Source: Heterotrichella gracilis (taxonomy: Eukaryota > Sar > Xanthophyceae > Tribonematales > Xanthonemataceae). Taken from it: 64,000 nucleotides of DNA. A model generated the notes under the pieces. The model saw only the letters and a list, made by a program, of their open reading frames with translations, was not told where the DNA came from and searched no databases. Each line of letters opens with the position of its first letter. The stretch's first letter is position 1. Positions 23,101 to 34,929 of this stretch are shown here, piece after piece. Made by a program: the position numbers and the translations under genes. The DNA lies in contig JAULBX010004777.1 of assembly GCA_032358255.1 (NCBI GenBank), positions 1-64,000 of the forward strand, written 5' to 3'.

Positions 23101-26100
23101 TCAGGGTTTAGGGCTAGGGTTTCCAGTTAGGGTTTGAGGTTTGGAGTTTAGGGTCCACACAAACGCGGTGCGGGCGGCCTCCTCCTCGATTGCCTGCGAT
23201 TAAGGGTTTTGCGTTAGGGCTTGAGGTGAAGGTCTGAGGTTTGGAACCTCCTCCTCGATTGCCTGGGGCGGGGTAGGGTAAGGTTTAGGGTGTAGGGTGG
23301 CATGGTGGCCTCACCACCCTCGCCAGGGTGAAATTGGGGCATAGGGTTTACGGTTTTGGGTACGGAGGGTGGTCTCATCCATCCCACGTCACCCCACCCA
23401 CCAAATGCACCCGCCACCTTGAAACACACCCCCGCACCCATCCCACCAGGTCACCCCTCGCCCACCACACACGCACCGCCGGCGCCACAGTCGAGATCGA
23501 CGACAGGCACACATCGGCAATGTCTGGGTAGCGCCGCAGCAGGTCGGCCATCTGGATGATGGTCTCTGCAGTCACATAGTCCTTACCAACCTCGAGGAAG
23601 GCAAGCAGCCGCTCAACGATGCCGCCCACCTCCGGCACCTGGGGGAGGCGGGGAAGGGAGTGGTGTGTGGGGGTCAAGTCTCAGGTACAGGTACAGGTGG
23701 ATACTCCAGATTGGCATGCAAATAGGGGAGTGGTGGGGAGAAGGGGGGTTCTCAGGTACAAGTAAAGGCACAGGTGGAATCTCAGGGTTGGCATGCACCT
23801 GGAGCATGCGGTGTGGTGCGGTGTGCTTACTTCGTGTGTGAGACTGGCGCATCCCTCGCAGCTTACCCAACCCCCCATGGACCCACCCACCGCACCCATC
23901 GCAGTCCACCTACCACATACCACACCCACCACACCCACCACAACCCACCTGCAGCGCGATCTTGCCCACCGCGCGTATGGCCGCGCGCGCCATCTGCTGG
24001 TCTATGTCGTTCACATACTCAGTGAGCTCAGTGGCGATGTCATACGCGTTGCTGTCGTCAGCGATGGTGGAGAGAATGTCCAGTTTGAGGCTCTTGATGT
24101 AGGATGGCTCGTTCATGCGGCAGAAGAAGGTGCTGTAGATCTGAGGTAAAGGGAAGGAGGTATTAGCAGCCATCGGGCATTTGGCATGGTTGTTTTGGCT
24201 TGAAAGTCTTTCTTGCTGAGCAAATATGCCAGGTACATTATTGTAAAGTGGAAGTGGTAGCAGATGTTGCCTGCAGGAAGGCCATTCTTGCAGCAGCATG
24301 AGGCGCAGTACATCTGGAGGCGGATGGGCGGTGATGGGTGGCACTGCAAAGGGAAGTTCGTTGACAATCACGAAGTCATGCAATGTTCCGCTTGGAAGAT
24401 TTTCTAAGTTTGTAAATGCATGCAGCTAAAGGTGTGAGGGCTCGATCACGTGGCAGGTGCTGTGGATCTGCGGCGGTGGAGGGTACAAATTGGGGATTTT
24501 AGCAGCGGCGCTTTGGCATAAGCAGCGCTTGGCTTGGAGACCTCCTGTACCTTGTAAACGTCAGTACCTGCCAATGGGCAGTTGCCGCATGCAACAGATT
24601 TCTATGAAGCCTGAAGGAAACCGCTTGGGGCTAAATTAGTGGATTGGAATTTAATGTTTAAATATTACTTAATATTCGGGTTTGTAATTTGGGGTGTGGG
24701 GCCAGACCCACCTGCGAGAACATGACGGGCGCACGCTGCGCGATGATCCTGAAGCTGCACAGCACCGCGTAGGCTGTCTCGTAGTGGTCCCGGGACACCA
24801 GCGTCTGCAGGGGGGTGATGATGCGCTCCAGTACCTGCAAGAGGAAACAAGAAAAACAAACGTAAATAAAGTAAACAGATAGACATAAACATAAAGAAGC
24901 TGCAGGAAGCTGCACACAAAATTATTTTGTGTCACTAAGCACCTAGGTGCTAAAAGCCAGCAAGCGATGCAACATGGGGCATCTGCACTGCACCATGAGC
25001 TGCCTGCACAAGAGCACACCTGCTGGTGGGTGGCTGGCATGGTGAGTGTGAGGTGTAGGAACACCTTGACCGTGGCCACCACCACCGCCGAGTTGGAGTG
25101 CGACAGCCTGTCGTCCAACACGTTCATGATGTCAAACACCTCCGCCTCATTGGCAGGCAGGTACTTGGCCACGATCTCCAGCACCTGGCACTGGGCCCAC
25201 TCTGAGAACTCCTGAGGGTGGGTGGGGGGTGGGTGAGGGGGGGGCAAGGGCGCTGTGGGTGGGGGGTGGGCGGGTTGGCTGCTGTGATCAGAGTATATGG
25301 CGGGATGGCGATTCCTGGATGATCAGTGCAAACATTGCAGAAAACTTGACAAGGTACCAAAGAGGAAGTAATGTGACAACCATGGGCATTATTTTGTAAT
25401 TTGGCGTAACTATGTTATCAAACAAATACATCGCCAAGATTGGTGTACTCCTGCCACTGTCATTTGGCCCGTTTGCCATTCATGCCCAGACATTCCGGCT
25501 TTCTGCCACTCCTAATTGCCTCGCACACTGGCCATGGTGGGCGCGCCAGCCAATGCAGACCCGCAGCGATTAGATGGATAACATGGTGGCATCCATGCAG
25601 TGTCTAGATTGCAGTGGCCGAGGTTTACCTTGATCCGGTTGAGAAGCTGGATGACCAACGCCCGGTCGATCATGGCTGCAATCTCGCCCACCTACGGGAA
25701 GCACACCATGGTGGTCATGTGGGGGGACATGCCTAGCACAACGCTTAGTGCATTTGTCCCAAGGAGGCAACATGGTGTTCGGTTTGGGTGAATGCACCTA
25801 CCTGGGCCTCGCATGCACAGCGATGTAATGAAGGCATCCTGAGGCACGTGTGTGACAATGGGATGGGACAGGATGCATGCAAGCCCTCACACCTCCACCT
25901 CTGTCGTCAACCCAGGTGTGCACACTGCTGATTTTGATTCTGATGGTGCTGGTGATGGGTGGAATTTAGACATGACATATGTCCCGGGACTTGTATGGCA
26001 ACTGGCAAGGCACCTACATAAACCCTAGACCCTAGACCCTAAAGACCCCTACCTGCTGCAGCACCGAGAGGCAGTTTGATGTCACTTGGGCGTCTGGTTC

Positions 26101-26965
26101 CCTGAACACCATACTGTGCACCGTCTCCAGCATCCCTGTACAGCCCACCCAGGTGTATTGCTTAGGTGCGTGCCCAAGTGCAGGGTGGTCAGTGGAGCTT
26201 GTGCGGATGCTGAAGGGTGCACAAGTGGCGCACCTGTGTCTATTGCCTTGTGCTTGTCCATGTGGTACACCTTGAGCACGCCCATCACTGCGGTTCTCCG
26301 CACGTAGGGGTGCGCATCGGACAGGCCCATGTTGATGGGTTGTACCTAGCGAGGCACCGTGTAGGGTTTAGGGTTCAAACGTGCGCAATGGATATGCCCT
26401 AGCTGGTGGGTTGTTTCTAAGGACTAGTAGGGAGCAACAAAGGGAGCAACGTGGCATTTCTTGACGAGGCGTCAGCATATGCGGGCAAGCATAGCTTTCT
26501 CTCCGCATACAAGTCAGGTTGACAGCCATCCAGGCACTATACACCATACCCACCAACCCCACCAACACTTACCACGTACTCCAGCAGGTTTGCTACCCTC
26601 AACGAGCACAGGGATCGCAGCGCCAGGCCCCGCACAGTAGGGTCCTGGTCTCTGCAGTCCTTGGTGAGTAGGTTGACTGTCAAGAGGGTAAGCTCAGGGT
26701 TGGCTTGGGCGTATGAGGTCATGAACAGGTACAGCATCTTCTTCAGCACCACGTCTGTGCCGCTCGAAGCTGCGCAGTTTATGACAGGCATGAACAGTGC
26801 TGACATGTCTATGCCAACGGTTGTGTAGTTGATGATTTTGCGGAAGAGCTCCTTCTTGGCCTCGATGGTTTCAGGCTTGGAGCTCAGGGCACCGGCTAAC
26901 GAGGCAAGCTGGTTGCGTATTTCAGCCAGCTCGCCCCTGCTCTTGGGCTCGGTGCCTTTCGCCAT
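20131..26965 (-). CDS. AP4B: AP-4 complex subunit beta (beta4-adaptin)
   Basis: Fourteen exons, 5' to 3': 26965-26573, 26345-26234, 26135-26053, 25691-25629, 25211-25020, 24834-24712, 24140-23949, 23638-23477, 23080-22961, 22475-22327, 21707-21481, 21213-21115, 20936-20683, 20367-20131; 801 aa, all phases fit. Beta4 is a large subunit of the AP-4 coat, which sorts cargo at the trans-Golgi network. The N-terminal trunk has YTTVGIDMSALF, CRDQDPTVRGLALRSLCSLR, NEPSYIKSLKLDIL and KDYVTAETII, which align with plant AP-4 beta over the whole length. VHDRALMYYR ends the trunk. An Ala/Pro-rich hinge (APPPAPPPAP) leads to a C-terminal appendage domain in exon 14. It diverges from the SYP4-type syntaxin gene. 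Several introns hold copies of neighbouring exon ends. Confidence 0.95.
21711..21910. repeat. Copy of AP4B exon 11 start with telomere-like spacers
   Basis: About 21755-21820 repeats 21655-21720 (GAGGGGCCGCCGATCACGCG onward, with CTCCTGGAGCGAGT), which on the minus strand is the acceptor side of exon 11. Around it are six or more TTTAGGG-type units, some expanded with A/T runs (about 21716-21740, 21813-21880). Confidence 0.85.
22082..22260. repeat. Copies of AP4B exon 10 end
   Basis: The donor-side end of exon 10 (plus-strand CACCTGTAGTACATGAGCGC at 22324) is repeated at about 22229-22256, and its first 14 bases again at 22083-22096. The splice-site complement CACCTGTAG is kept in both copies. 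The longer copy carries CCTAGTACC where the exon has CCTGGTTGG. Confidence 0.75.
22803..22925. repeat. Two copies of AP4B exon 9 end
   Basis: Plus-strand TGCCATGTCAG(A)CGCCAGCTCCTCCAGCAC recurs at about 22806-22840 and 22890-22920; the true exon end is at 22961-23000. Each is followed by GGGTTCGGGTTTAGGG-type sequence, so the copies and the telomere-like spacer are duplicated together. ATGTGCTTACCT (donor complement) precedes one copy and the real end. Confidence 0.85.
23090..23360. repeat. Copies of AP4B exon 9 start with telomere-like words
   Basis: GCGGCCTCCTCCTCGATTGC (true copy near 23060-23080) recurs at about 23175-23198 with its upstream CCACACAAA(A/C)GCGGTGCG, and a shorter piece at about 23247-23268. 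The intervening DNA is full of TAGGGTTTAGGG, TTAGGGTTTGAGG and similar words. Confidence 0.85.
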
Positions 26966-27826
26966 ACTGCCAGATTGGGGTGGCCCAAAGTGGGATGCGT
27001 ACATCGAAAGTTTGCGCCTCTGGCGCAGCACACGGCCTATCACTCCTCAGGAAACATGAAACTTGGCAGGGCCACTCTAATTCCTGGCACGATGCCCAAA
27101 AAATCTACCGTTGTCGCAATGCATGGATATAAACCTTGGTGAGCAATCCTCAGAAACCTAGTGGGTTGCGAGACTGTCGAACGAGGCAGGGGATATGGAC
27201 GGCAACAGGGCTTTTTTGTGACATAACCGGCTTTAGCGTTCCTGTGAACCCCTCGAGGACCTTCGACCCAAAACTGACCACGAAGAGCAGGCGCACGAGT
27301 TGCAAAGTCCAAATTGAAATGCCAACGCCTTTTCCTACAAACAGCTGCAAGCACGTCATCCACACACTCCTCGCTATCTGGCTGTTCGGGCAAGCTTCCG
27401 TGTTGCGTCAACCGCGTTAATTGTACAAACTTGTAGCAATCTTACTGGCATGCATGTCCAAGGTGTGACGGTTGAACAACGGCCATACAAGTTGCCTCTG
27501 CATTGGAGTATTACGGCTCTTGTGCCTTTGCTTCAGCATAGTTTTGTCTGCTCCACCTTTTGTGTTGCGTGGGAACAGAGCGTTGCTGCCATAGGCATCC
27601 ACAGGCAAGCAGACTCCCCAGCTGATACCAGACTCTGTTCTGTACAACTCTGTGTATCAATAGTGGCAGCAATGTGATATATGCTTCGGTGCAAGGTTTC
27701 AGCGAGCTGATCCGTATTGGGTGGCAACAAACGACCGTTGACTTCGCTGGAAGCCTGGATCAGTCCTGCTGGGGGATGCAGGAGGGCTGGTGTGGGTGAC
27801 CTGTGGGAGTGACCAGTGCAGCCACA
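26966..27826. promoter_or_regulatory. Shared divergent promoter region, AP4B / SYP4-type
   Basis: The two start codons (26965 on minus, about 27827 on plus) face away from each other across roughly 860 bp, so both promoters and 5' UTRs must lie here. No recognisable TATA element or conserved motif could be picked out by eye. ORFs on both strands in this interval have no domain. Confidence 0.5.
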
Positions 27827-29650
27827 ATGAACGTTGGCACCATTGGTACAACGAGGAACAGAACAGACATCTTCATCAAGTACCGGAACCAAGCACGCGG
27901 CATCTCTAGGCACTTGAACAGGCACAGCGCCAACACAGATGCTGACAGGTGTGCCCCCTCACCGTGACCCCTGCGCTACCCTTAGCCAGCATACTTGGCT
28001 GCCACATGCACCCTCTTGGAACCACAGCTAGCTGCAGGGTGCATTGCAAGTGACATCCACCCAGCCACAACACCAACAACAGGAAGCATATGGGAGTGGC
28101 ATGCGTGGCATGGGTGTTACACACTGTGGTCAAGCAATGGCAGCAAACACTGCTCACCAAACTTTGCTTGCAGGGGCACGCACCGGCTCCTGGATGCAGC
28201 CATTGCAAGCTCAGTTGAGAATGGGCAGCTGGACATGGGGGCAGCGGGTGTGGCTGCCGCCCTCCCCCCTCAGTATGTCGACTTCAAGGAGATCATCCGA
28301 ACAGAAATGTTCTCCATCCGGCAGAAGATGGCGGAGCTGCAGAAGGTTCACGGCAAGGCCACCCTCACAACCTTTGATGACGTCAACCCCGATGAGGTGG
28401 AGGTGGAGGTCCTGACGCAGGAAATCACAAAACTGTTCAGGCGCTGTGAGGCCAAGCTGTCCCAGTTTGGGCAGGGCGCCAGGCAAAGTGAAGCGGATGA
28501 AAAGGTGCGCCGTTAATTTTAAACCCTAAACCCTGGGTGTGCCATGCAAGTGAAACGGATGAAAAGGCGCGCCTTACATGCTAAGCCCTGGGTGTGCCAG
28601 GCAAAGTGAAGCGGATGAAAGGTGCGCCATTGGATATCGCGATTAATGCGCATGGCAAGATTCCAGGGCTTGCGTGCATTGCTGCCATGCTGTACGTGGC
28701 ATCGGCTTCATTGGGTTTCTCCCCGTCCAGGTGAAGCAAAACGTGCAGCGCACCCTGGCGCTGGAGCTTCAAAAACTGTCAGTCCAGTTCAGAAAGCAAC
28801 AGAAAACCTACTTGAACCGCTTGCGGGGCAAGGATGGTGCTGGGAGTTCTGGATTTGCTGCTTTGCAAGACAGCCCTGCCCGGCTGGATGATGAGTATGA
28901 CCCAACTTTCACGCAAGGGCAGGTAAGGATTTATGCCCCTACATGCCCGCACAGGCTCTTTTTTATGGCAATGCAAGTCTCTGCTGGATGCAAAGTATGC
29001 ATGATCAGGACAGCAATCGCATGAGGCATGTCCTGATTGTGCAATTCAGGTGATGCGAGTGGACGCCATGGAGGATTTGGCGATGGAGAGGGACAAGGAA
29101 GTGAGGAAGATCTTGGAGTCCATCAATGATCTAGCGCAGATCATGAAGGACCTGAGTGTGCTGGTGATCGAGCAGGGAACCATATTGGACAGGATCGACT
29201 ACAACATGGAACAGGTGGGTGACTACACGCACAAATCTATGTTGATCACCTGCAGAAAAAACAATTGTTACTTACCAATGCAGAGAAGGGTTGTCCAGCC
29301 GGTTATCATTTTATTGCATCTGCATTGCATGAACAATATACGCACCAGTACGTTTCAGGGGTCGTGGGTTTACAGCAGACTCTGCATGAATGGAGAAAGG
29401 TGGAACAAATTGCCTGTAAACAATTGCTTCTCGTATACTTTGTCGCATTCGCATCATTTGCCCTGCGTGGCTCACACATGACCACTGTGCGCCGCAGGTC
29501 GCCTCCAAAGTGGACGAAGGCGTGAAGCAACTGGTCAAAGCTGAGAAGACCCAGAAGCAAAGCAGATTGATACTGTGCATCATGTGCTTGGTCGTTGCTG
29601 TCATCATGATGCTGATGATTGTTACCCTGAAATTCGTTCTAAAACTATAG
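27827..29650 (+). CDS. SYP4: SYP4/syntaxin-16-type Qa-SNARE (trans-Golgi network)
   Basis: Five exons: about 27827-27948, 28174-28504, 28731-28922, 29050-29214, 29498-29650; 320 aa, the usual SYP4 length. The start is set by the conserved TTRNRTDIFIKYRNQ, which matches the ATRNRT...KYRN N-terminus of plant SYP41-43. PPQYVDF leads into the N-terminal helical (Habc) region, then VKQNVQRTLALELQKLS. The Qa SNARE motif spans exon 4 and early exon 5 (EINDLAQIMKDLS-like, then VIEQGTILDRIDYN with the zero-layer Gln). It ends in a single C-terminal membrane anchor (LCIMCLVVAVIMMLMIV). The protein drives fusion at the TGN and vacuolar traffic in plants. Exon 2's end is echoed twice in intron 2. Confidence 0.95.
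28515..28632. repeat. Two copies of SYP4 exon 2 end
   Basis: AAGTGAAGCGGATGAAAAGG (true end near 28487-28506) recurs as GCAAGTGAAACGGATGAAAA at about 28546-28572 and CAAAGTGAAGCGGATGAAAG at about 28602-28623. Both are followed by GGCGCGCC or GGTGCGCC like the true donor. AAACCCTAAACCCTGGGTG joins the units. The second copy keeps the GT donor. Confidence 0.85.
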
Positions 29651-29925
29651 GCACGGCATTAGAGTCTGCAATGCAGGCTGCGCATGCATCCTGCATCGGT
29701 GCTTACTGTTTTCAGCGGCCACAAGGCAGCTTTATTGCTGCCCTCAAAGGACCAGCAGCAACATTTTCATGCTGTTTTGCTGTTGTTTTTCTAGGATGGT
29801 ATCCGTGGCTTCAAAACTGACGCCAGACCAGTTGGCCACTGGCAGGCAAAGAAGAGACTTGGCAGCTGGGCTAGGTTGAATGGCGTGAAGCGTGCCTGCC
29901 AAATCCATGCTATGCTGTGTGTTTG

Positions 29926-29930
<5 letters not shown>

Positions 29931-29976
<46 letters not shown>
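29931..29976. repeat. (GT)23 microsatellite
   Basis: Perfect dinucleotide run of 46 bases followed by TAAAAGC. It lies about 280 bp past the syntaxin stop codon, in or after its 3' UTR. Confidence 0.95.
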
Positions 29977-29978
<2 letters not shown>

Positions 29979-30411
29979 AAAGCTATATTATGCAGCACAA
30001 CCTTGCACCATATTTGATGACGTGCACCTGTTGGAGCTGCAAATGGTAGCCAGTATGGCTGAATCACATGCCTTGCGAGGTGAACCCAATAAGGAAATGA
30101 CGAAATTCATTGTTGCAAGGCACACAACCACCGCCAGATGAGGATGTGCAATTCCATCAGAAAACTGAGTAACCAAGCAGTGATGGCGTTGTGACACACC
30201 TGCGTTCAATGCAACTTGCGCAGGGTGTTCTTGGCCTGATTGTTCACGCTCAAACAATTGCCCTAAACTGTGGTTTATGAACTTGGCTAAATGTATTCAG
30301 TGGGCACGCTCGTGCAAGTACATAGTCAATAGCCACTGTCATTGATTGAATCCTCTTTACCCACCGTACTTTTGAAGTTCGCTGCGTTGACAGGCACATG
30401 TGGGTTCCAGG

Positions 30412-30478
30412 CCTAGCCTAGGAACAACGTAGCGAACTACAGGTTGTGTAGTGCCTGGCCCAGGGACCCTAGGCTAGG
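30412..30478. repeat. Short inverted repeat
   Basis: CCTAGCCTAGG at 30412-30422 and its reverse complement CCTAGGCTAGG at 30468-30478 flank about 45 bases. A second inner pair (GTTCGCT near 30377 and AGCGAAC at 30431) adds to the hairpin potential. It could be part of a small non-autonomous element; nothing else identifies it. Confidence 0.45.
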
Positions 30479-32008
30479 GTGGGGTTTTCCCTGCTGACGT
30501 TGACTGGCGTCATGTAGTACAGTAACTGTGCCCGACACCAGCCGAAACAAACCGTTTGCAATCACTGGCTACCGTTCTAGATGTATCGAATCATTCCCTT
30601 TTAGACAGAGCAATTCCACAGTGTGCTGGCCAGTCATGACAGGCTTGCGCTCCATAGCAATGTAAAAACCGGAACTTTTAAAAAGTAGCTACAGTTGTCA
30701 ATATCCGCCATACAGTTTCTATCCAAGGTTGTCCTCATCATAAGAGTCCCGTTTGTGCTGGGAGCGATGCGTATTTGGCACTGAAGAGTCTTCGCTGATT
30801 GGATAGACATGGCGAGGGGTGCAGACCCAACAACCAGTGAACAACGAAGATATTTATTTCGGTAAGTGTGTCCTTTAAAAAGGGTTTGAAAAGCACTCGA
30901 AGTTTCGCAATCGCCTAATTGGCTCATTGGTCACCAACGGCATGTTTGCATGTTCGCCTCAAACCATCATGTCCTGAGCAGATCCAACCCATATCAGAAC
31001 GGTATATGTGGCATTATAAGGCAACTGTCTTGTTGTATGCAGGCAAATATGCTTCTGTGCCATGTTATGGGTCACATTTTCCACTGTCCTTCACTTGTGC
31101 CACCACTGGTGCACTGCTGGGACAGGAATTGGCGAGCTGGTCAGACTGCGCGCACTCCAGTCTGTCCCACATTGAAGCCAAAAGTGGTATGATGAAATCA
31201 GCACTGAATTTGAAGCTTCTGGAATATCCCATCCAGGGTACCACCATGGGTGCCAACACAAACTGACAAGATGTTGGTACCACTCATGCAGGGTGGGCGT
31301 TGCCGCTGCGCCAGCAGTTCCACCCAGATAGAGGGGGATTCATTTAATTAGGATCTACAAGCAGTCAATTATGCTTTTCATGTCTTAGTGTAAGACCCAC
31401 CCAGGGGGCATAGCTGCGTGGTCTGCAATTTGCCTTCGTGCGGCAAAAGGCCCTGTCCTGTGTGACGCTGACGTACAGTCCTTTCCATTTTATGAGCAGG
31501 CCAACCCTGCCACCGAATGCTCCTACATTTTGACGTTAGGCACTTTTCCTAAACGTTTACAATCTTAAAGGAATTGCCTTTTTCAAGAGACCCATGCTTG
31601 CAATGTCGTGTTATGCTCCCCTGACCCCCTGCCCTTGAATGGCCTGTCAGTGGGAAAAGTTTGTTGTTTGCGGCTTGTTGCTCGCATATATGATACATCG
31701 TGAGCTAGCTAGATATGTGTGATATATCACTGGAGTGCTTTACCGCAGCGCTGTCCGTGAAAGCTTGGTTTGGTGTGGTGTGTGGTGCCAGGTAACCCTC
31801 CAGGCACTCTGTCCAAACACTGGAAGAATATTTGTGCGATGCCTGCTGTTGCAATAGCTGGTATTTAGTCGTCTATCTCCTAAGCTTTGTACTGACACAA
31901 CAAAGTAGTGCCAGTGTTCCCGAATGATGAACCGATATTGCGCCCACCCCTAGACCGTCGCAAGGCTCCAGTGAACCTGTGCCCAGAGCACAGCCACAAC
32001 CACCAGTC

Positions 32009-34350
32009 ATGTCTGTGGATTGGCCCAACAAGGACAGGTTTGTCGAGCTTTTGGAGAAATGCACTGTCCGGCCCACACGGACACGGCTCGACCAGCTCGC
32101 TGCGTTGGGCGTGCAGGAGGAGAAACAGGTGCAGTCACAGTAGGGCGAAAAGAGTCGCCAAGTGTTCCATAGGTTGCCGCGTTAGTGGCGTAGCATAAAC
32201 AGTTTGTGGGTTTTGTTCTGGTGGGTGGGAGCAGGCGCTCAAGAGAGCGTATCTGTGTGCAGTTTTACAAGCACGCCTGCGTGCTGCTTGATAAGCAGAT
32301 GAAGAGGGCAAAGCTGAGCCAGCGGTTGTATGTCCTGTACGCAATCTCATCCATCGTGCGCGCGTCGCATGCAGCAAACCCCTCGAAAAGCAAATATGGT
32401 GAGTGATACACTCGTACCAATTGGCAGGTCACCTACAATGCTATATGCATGCATATACAACTTTCACAGTACAGTGACTTGTATGGGGTGGCTTGCAGTC
32501 GAGAGGCTTGTGCCTCGCTTGAACATACTGGCTGGTTTGTTGGCGGAGGGTCCTGCCAACCAGATGGTAAGTGTCAGCCACTAATTGTTGCTAATTGTAT
32601 TTCAATTGCGTAGAGCAGGGGCAGTTGTCATCGCATGGCATTGGATTTTTCTTGAGATTACACCTGCACATGGAGTTAGAGGTGGCTGTACGGTTGCAGG
32701 AGCATATTGAGAAAGTTTTGAAGCAGTGGGAGCACGAGAGTGTGTTCCCGCTCTTTGCCCTTTCACAGATGCTTGACACACTGAATGTGCAAATGGAGAT
32801 CACTGGCGGGGGCAAGTCGCAGTCCCCTTCCAAGAAGCAGTCATCGGGGAAGGTATGCATGGTGTGGGATGCCCGGGGGGGGCCACTGACTGGAATGGTT
32901 ATTGGGCTGCGACACGTTGCTAGGTCGCTGGAGCAGCAGAGCACAAGGTTTCCATATTACAAATAATATTGTATTTTGGTAAATGCTTTTTGCATGATAA
33001 TTCTGGGTTGGCCCCCTGACCGTCAAATGAATATACTAAAGCATTAGCCATTAGCTGTTGTAATACCCGCATTCTTCTCATTTGCTTCTAGTGCAAGGCG
33101 GTCAAGCTGCAAACATAGTGTTGCTCCATCTGCATTCACGTGCAACTTGTGGTTGCAGCAGCCCCAGGAGAAGCAAGGCACTCCCAATGAAGACGCAGGC
33201 AGCAGGCTGGACACCACGTCGCCAAAACCGGCGCAACCGACAGCAGGCGCAACGAGGTACCTTTGGAAATCAAAACACGCATACCACTCCCGACACTGCA
33301 TACACTTTCCATTACCCTCCACAAAACCCTGAACCGCGGTTGTGGCCATGCTGCATGGACCATGATGCAACGCCTCTGCCACCCCTTAGCAATATCAGCG
33401 CGCACCATCGCCGCTTCGACTCACCCTTGCCTGCATTCCGGCGCTGCAGCGCGCCATCCGTGCCCTCCACCGGCAGCAGCAGGCCTTCTGGAGAGGCCTA
33501 CGACCCATTCGCCGCCGACTCCTACACCAACTCCCCGCCCTCAACATCGCCCCCTCCCCCACCTGGTCTGCCCAAACCGCCCACCATGCCGCCGCCACCG
33601 CCGCCACCCGGCATGCTTGCGGGTCTGGCGAATGCCGCGCCCCCGCCCCGGCCCCAACCACCACCACCGCATCCTTTAGAAAGGGCTGCCAGCGAGGCGC
33701 CAGGTGGCGGGCTATCAGCCACAGCAGCAGCAGCAGCACCATCTGGATCACATATGGCGCCACCTCTACCACCACCCACAGCCGCAGCAGCAACACCAAC
33801 CGGCGCTATTCCCTCACGGTTGCCGCCGTTGCCGCCAATGCCGCCGCCATACCCACCATCACCGCCCATGCAACCCAGCATGCCGCCACCTGCCCCACCG
33901 GGTGTTGCACCACCCGCACCCACATCAATGGGAATGGGCATGGCGCCCCATCCCATGGCCATGGGGGGGATGATGGGAGCACAGAGCATGCCAATGCATC
34001 CAGGTGTGATTTGAGGCATGTCTGTTGCAACCTGCTGTGCACATTAATGGGGCGGGCCTGACGCTGGGGTTATGCATGCATTACATGTGCCACTGTGGCA
34101 GAAACCTTGGCGGTAGCATGCAAGGGTGGTAATACACCCCCTTGCGACCCAGCAATGGGCAGCGGGAACGCTGAGTAACAACGCCTGTGCTGACGATACT
34201 TGCATGAACTTGTTGTTTCCCGATTTATATTGACATTGATGTTCCTGGCAATTTGCCGGCAGGGATGTTTTCTGGAGCGTATCCTCCAGGGGCCATGCCG
34301 ATGATGCCCATGCCCTACCCACCGCCTTGGCCCCAAATGCCCTTTGCAAT

Positions 34351-34428
<78 letters not shown>

Positions 34429-34929
34429 ACAGGTGCGTCCCATTGCACATATGCTGGTTCAGTGGGGGGATTCGGTGTGCATGCCAGCGATGCACGCTAT
34501 CTAGAGGGCTGTGATGCATGCAGTTGGACATGCGCCTCCTGCCGTCGTGTGTTCATTCGATGCATTATTTTTAACTGCAGTATCGATAGATAGATACTTG
34601 CAGCAGTATGCTTACAGGCTCAGCTCACAGCAACATTACAACACGCAAGCAAGGGCCTGCCTCACTCACAGCATGCAACGCTGCAGGCGGCACCCACAGG
34701 CACATCCTCTGTACCACCACCACCACCACCGCCGCCGCCACCGCCACAGTCCCTGCCACCCCCACAACCACTGCCTCCCCCGCAGCCGCCAAGGGGCCCG
34801 CCGGCCCCCCCAGCTGTTCCGCCTCTACCACCATTGCCGCCACCAGGACCGGGGGCGCAGGAGGGGGGGAGTGGCAGCGCGCGCAAGCGGAAATCCAAAT
34901 GGTCTCCTGCTGGGGCTGATGGCCACTGA
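32009..34929 (+). CDS. CID-domain, proline-rich and polyQ protein (SCAF4/8-like RNA-processing factor)
   Basis: Eight exons: 32009-32128, 32263-32398, 32499-32566, 32700-32852, 33159-33256, 33450-34003, 34263-34432, 34618-34929; 536 aa, phases fit. The N-terminal ~130 residues form a CID (RNA polymerase II CTD-interacting) domain: FVELLEKC near the start, then QFYKHACVLLDKQMK and LYVLYAISSIVRAS, closest to SCAF4/SCAF8. Exon 6 is Pro/Met-rich (PPPPPGLPKPPTMPPPPPPP). Exon 7 ends in about 27 Gln coded by mixed CAG/CAA. Exon 8 is again Pro-rich and ends KRKSKWSPAG, resembling a basic-Trp UHM-ligand motif. No RRM is seen. It probably couples Pol II CTD to splicing or 3'-end formation; the specific role is inferred. 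Confidence 0.8.

Larger units (their letters stand above)
29651..32008. other. Intergenic with GT microsatellite
   Basis: About 2.4 kb with no supported gene. It contains the (GT)n run, an inverted repeat near 30412-30478, and the promoter side of the CID gene. The ORFs of 70-115 codons are not conserved-looking. Confidence 0.5.

Noticed and set aside
33082-34014. 310-codon ORF read as one exon
   Set aside because: It runs through an intron (33257-33449); the spliced phase across that intron fits the CID gene exactly.
33395-34898. Gly-rich and poly-Leu minus-strand ORFs
   Set aside because: Antisense of the proline-rich and CAG/CAA coding of the CID gene.
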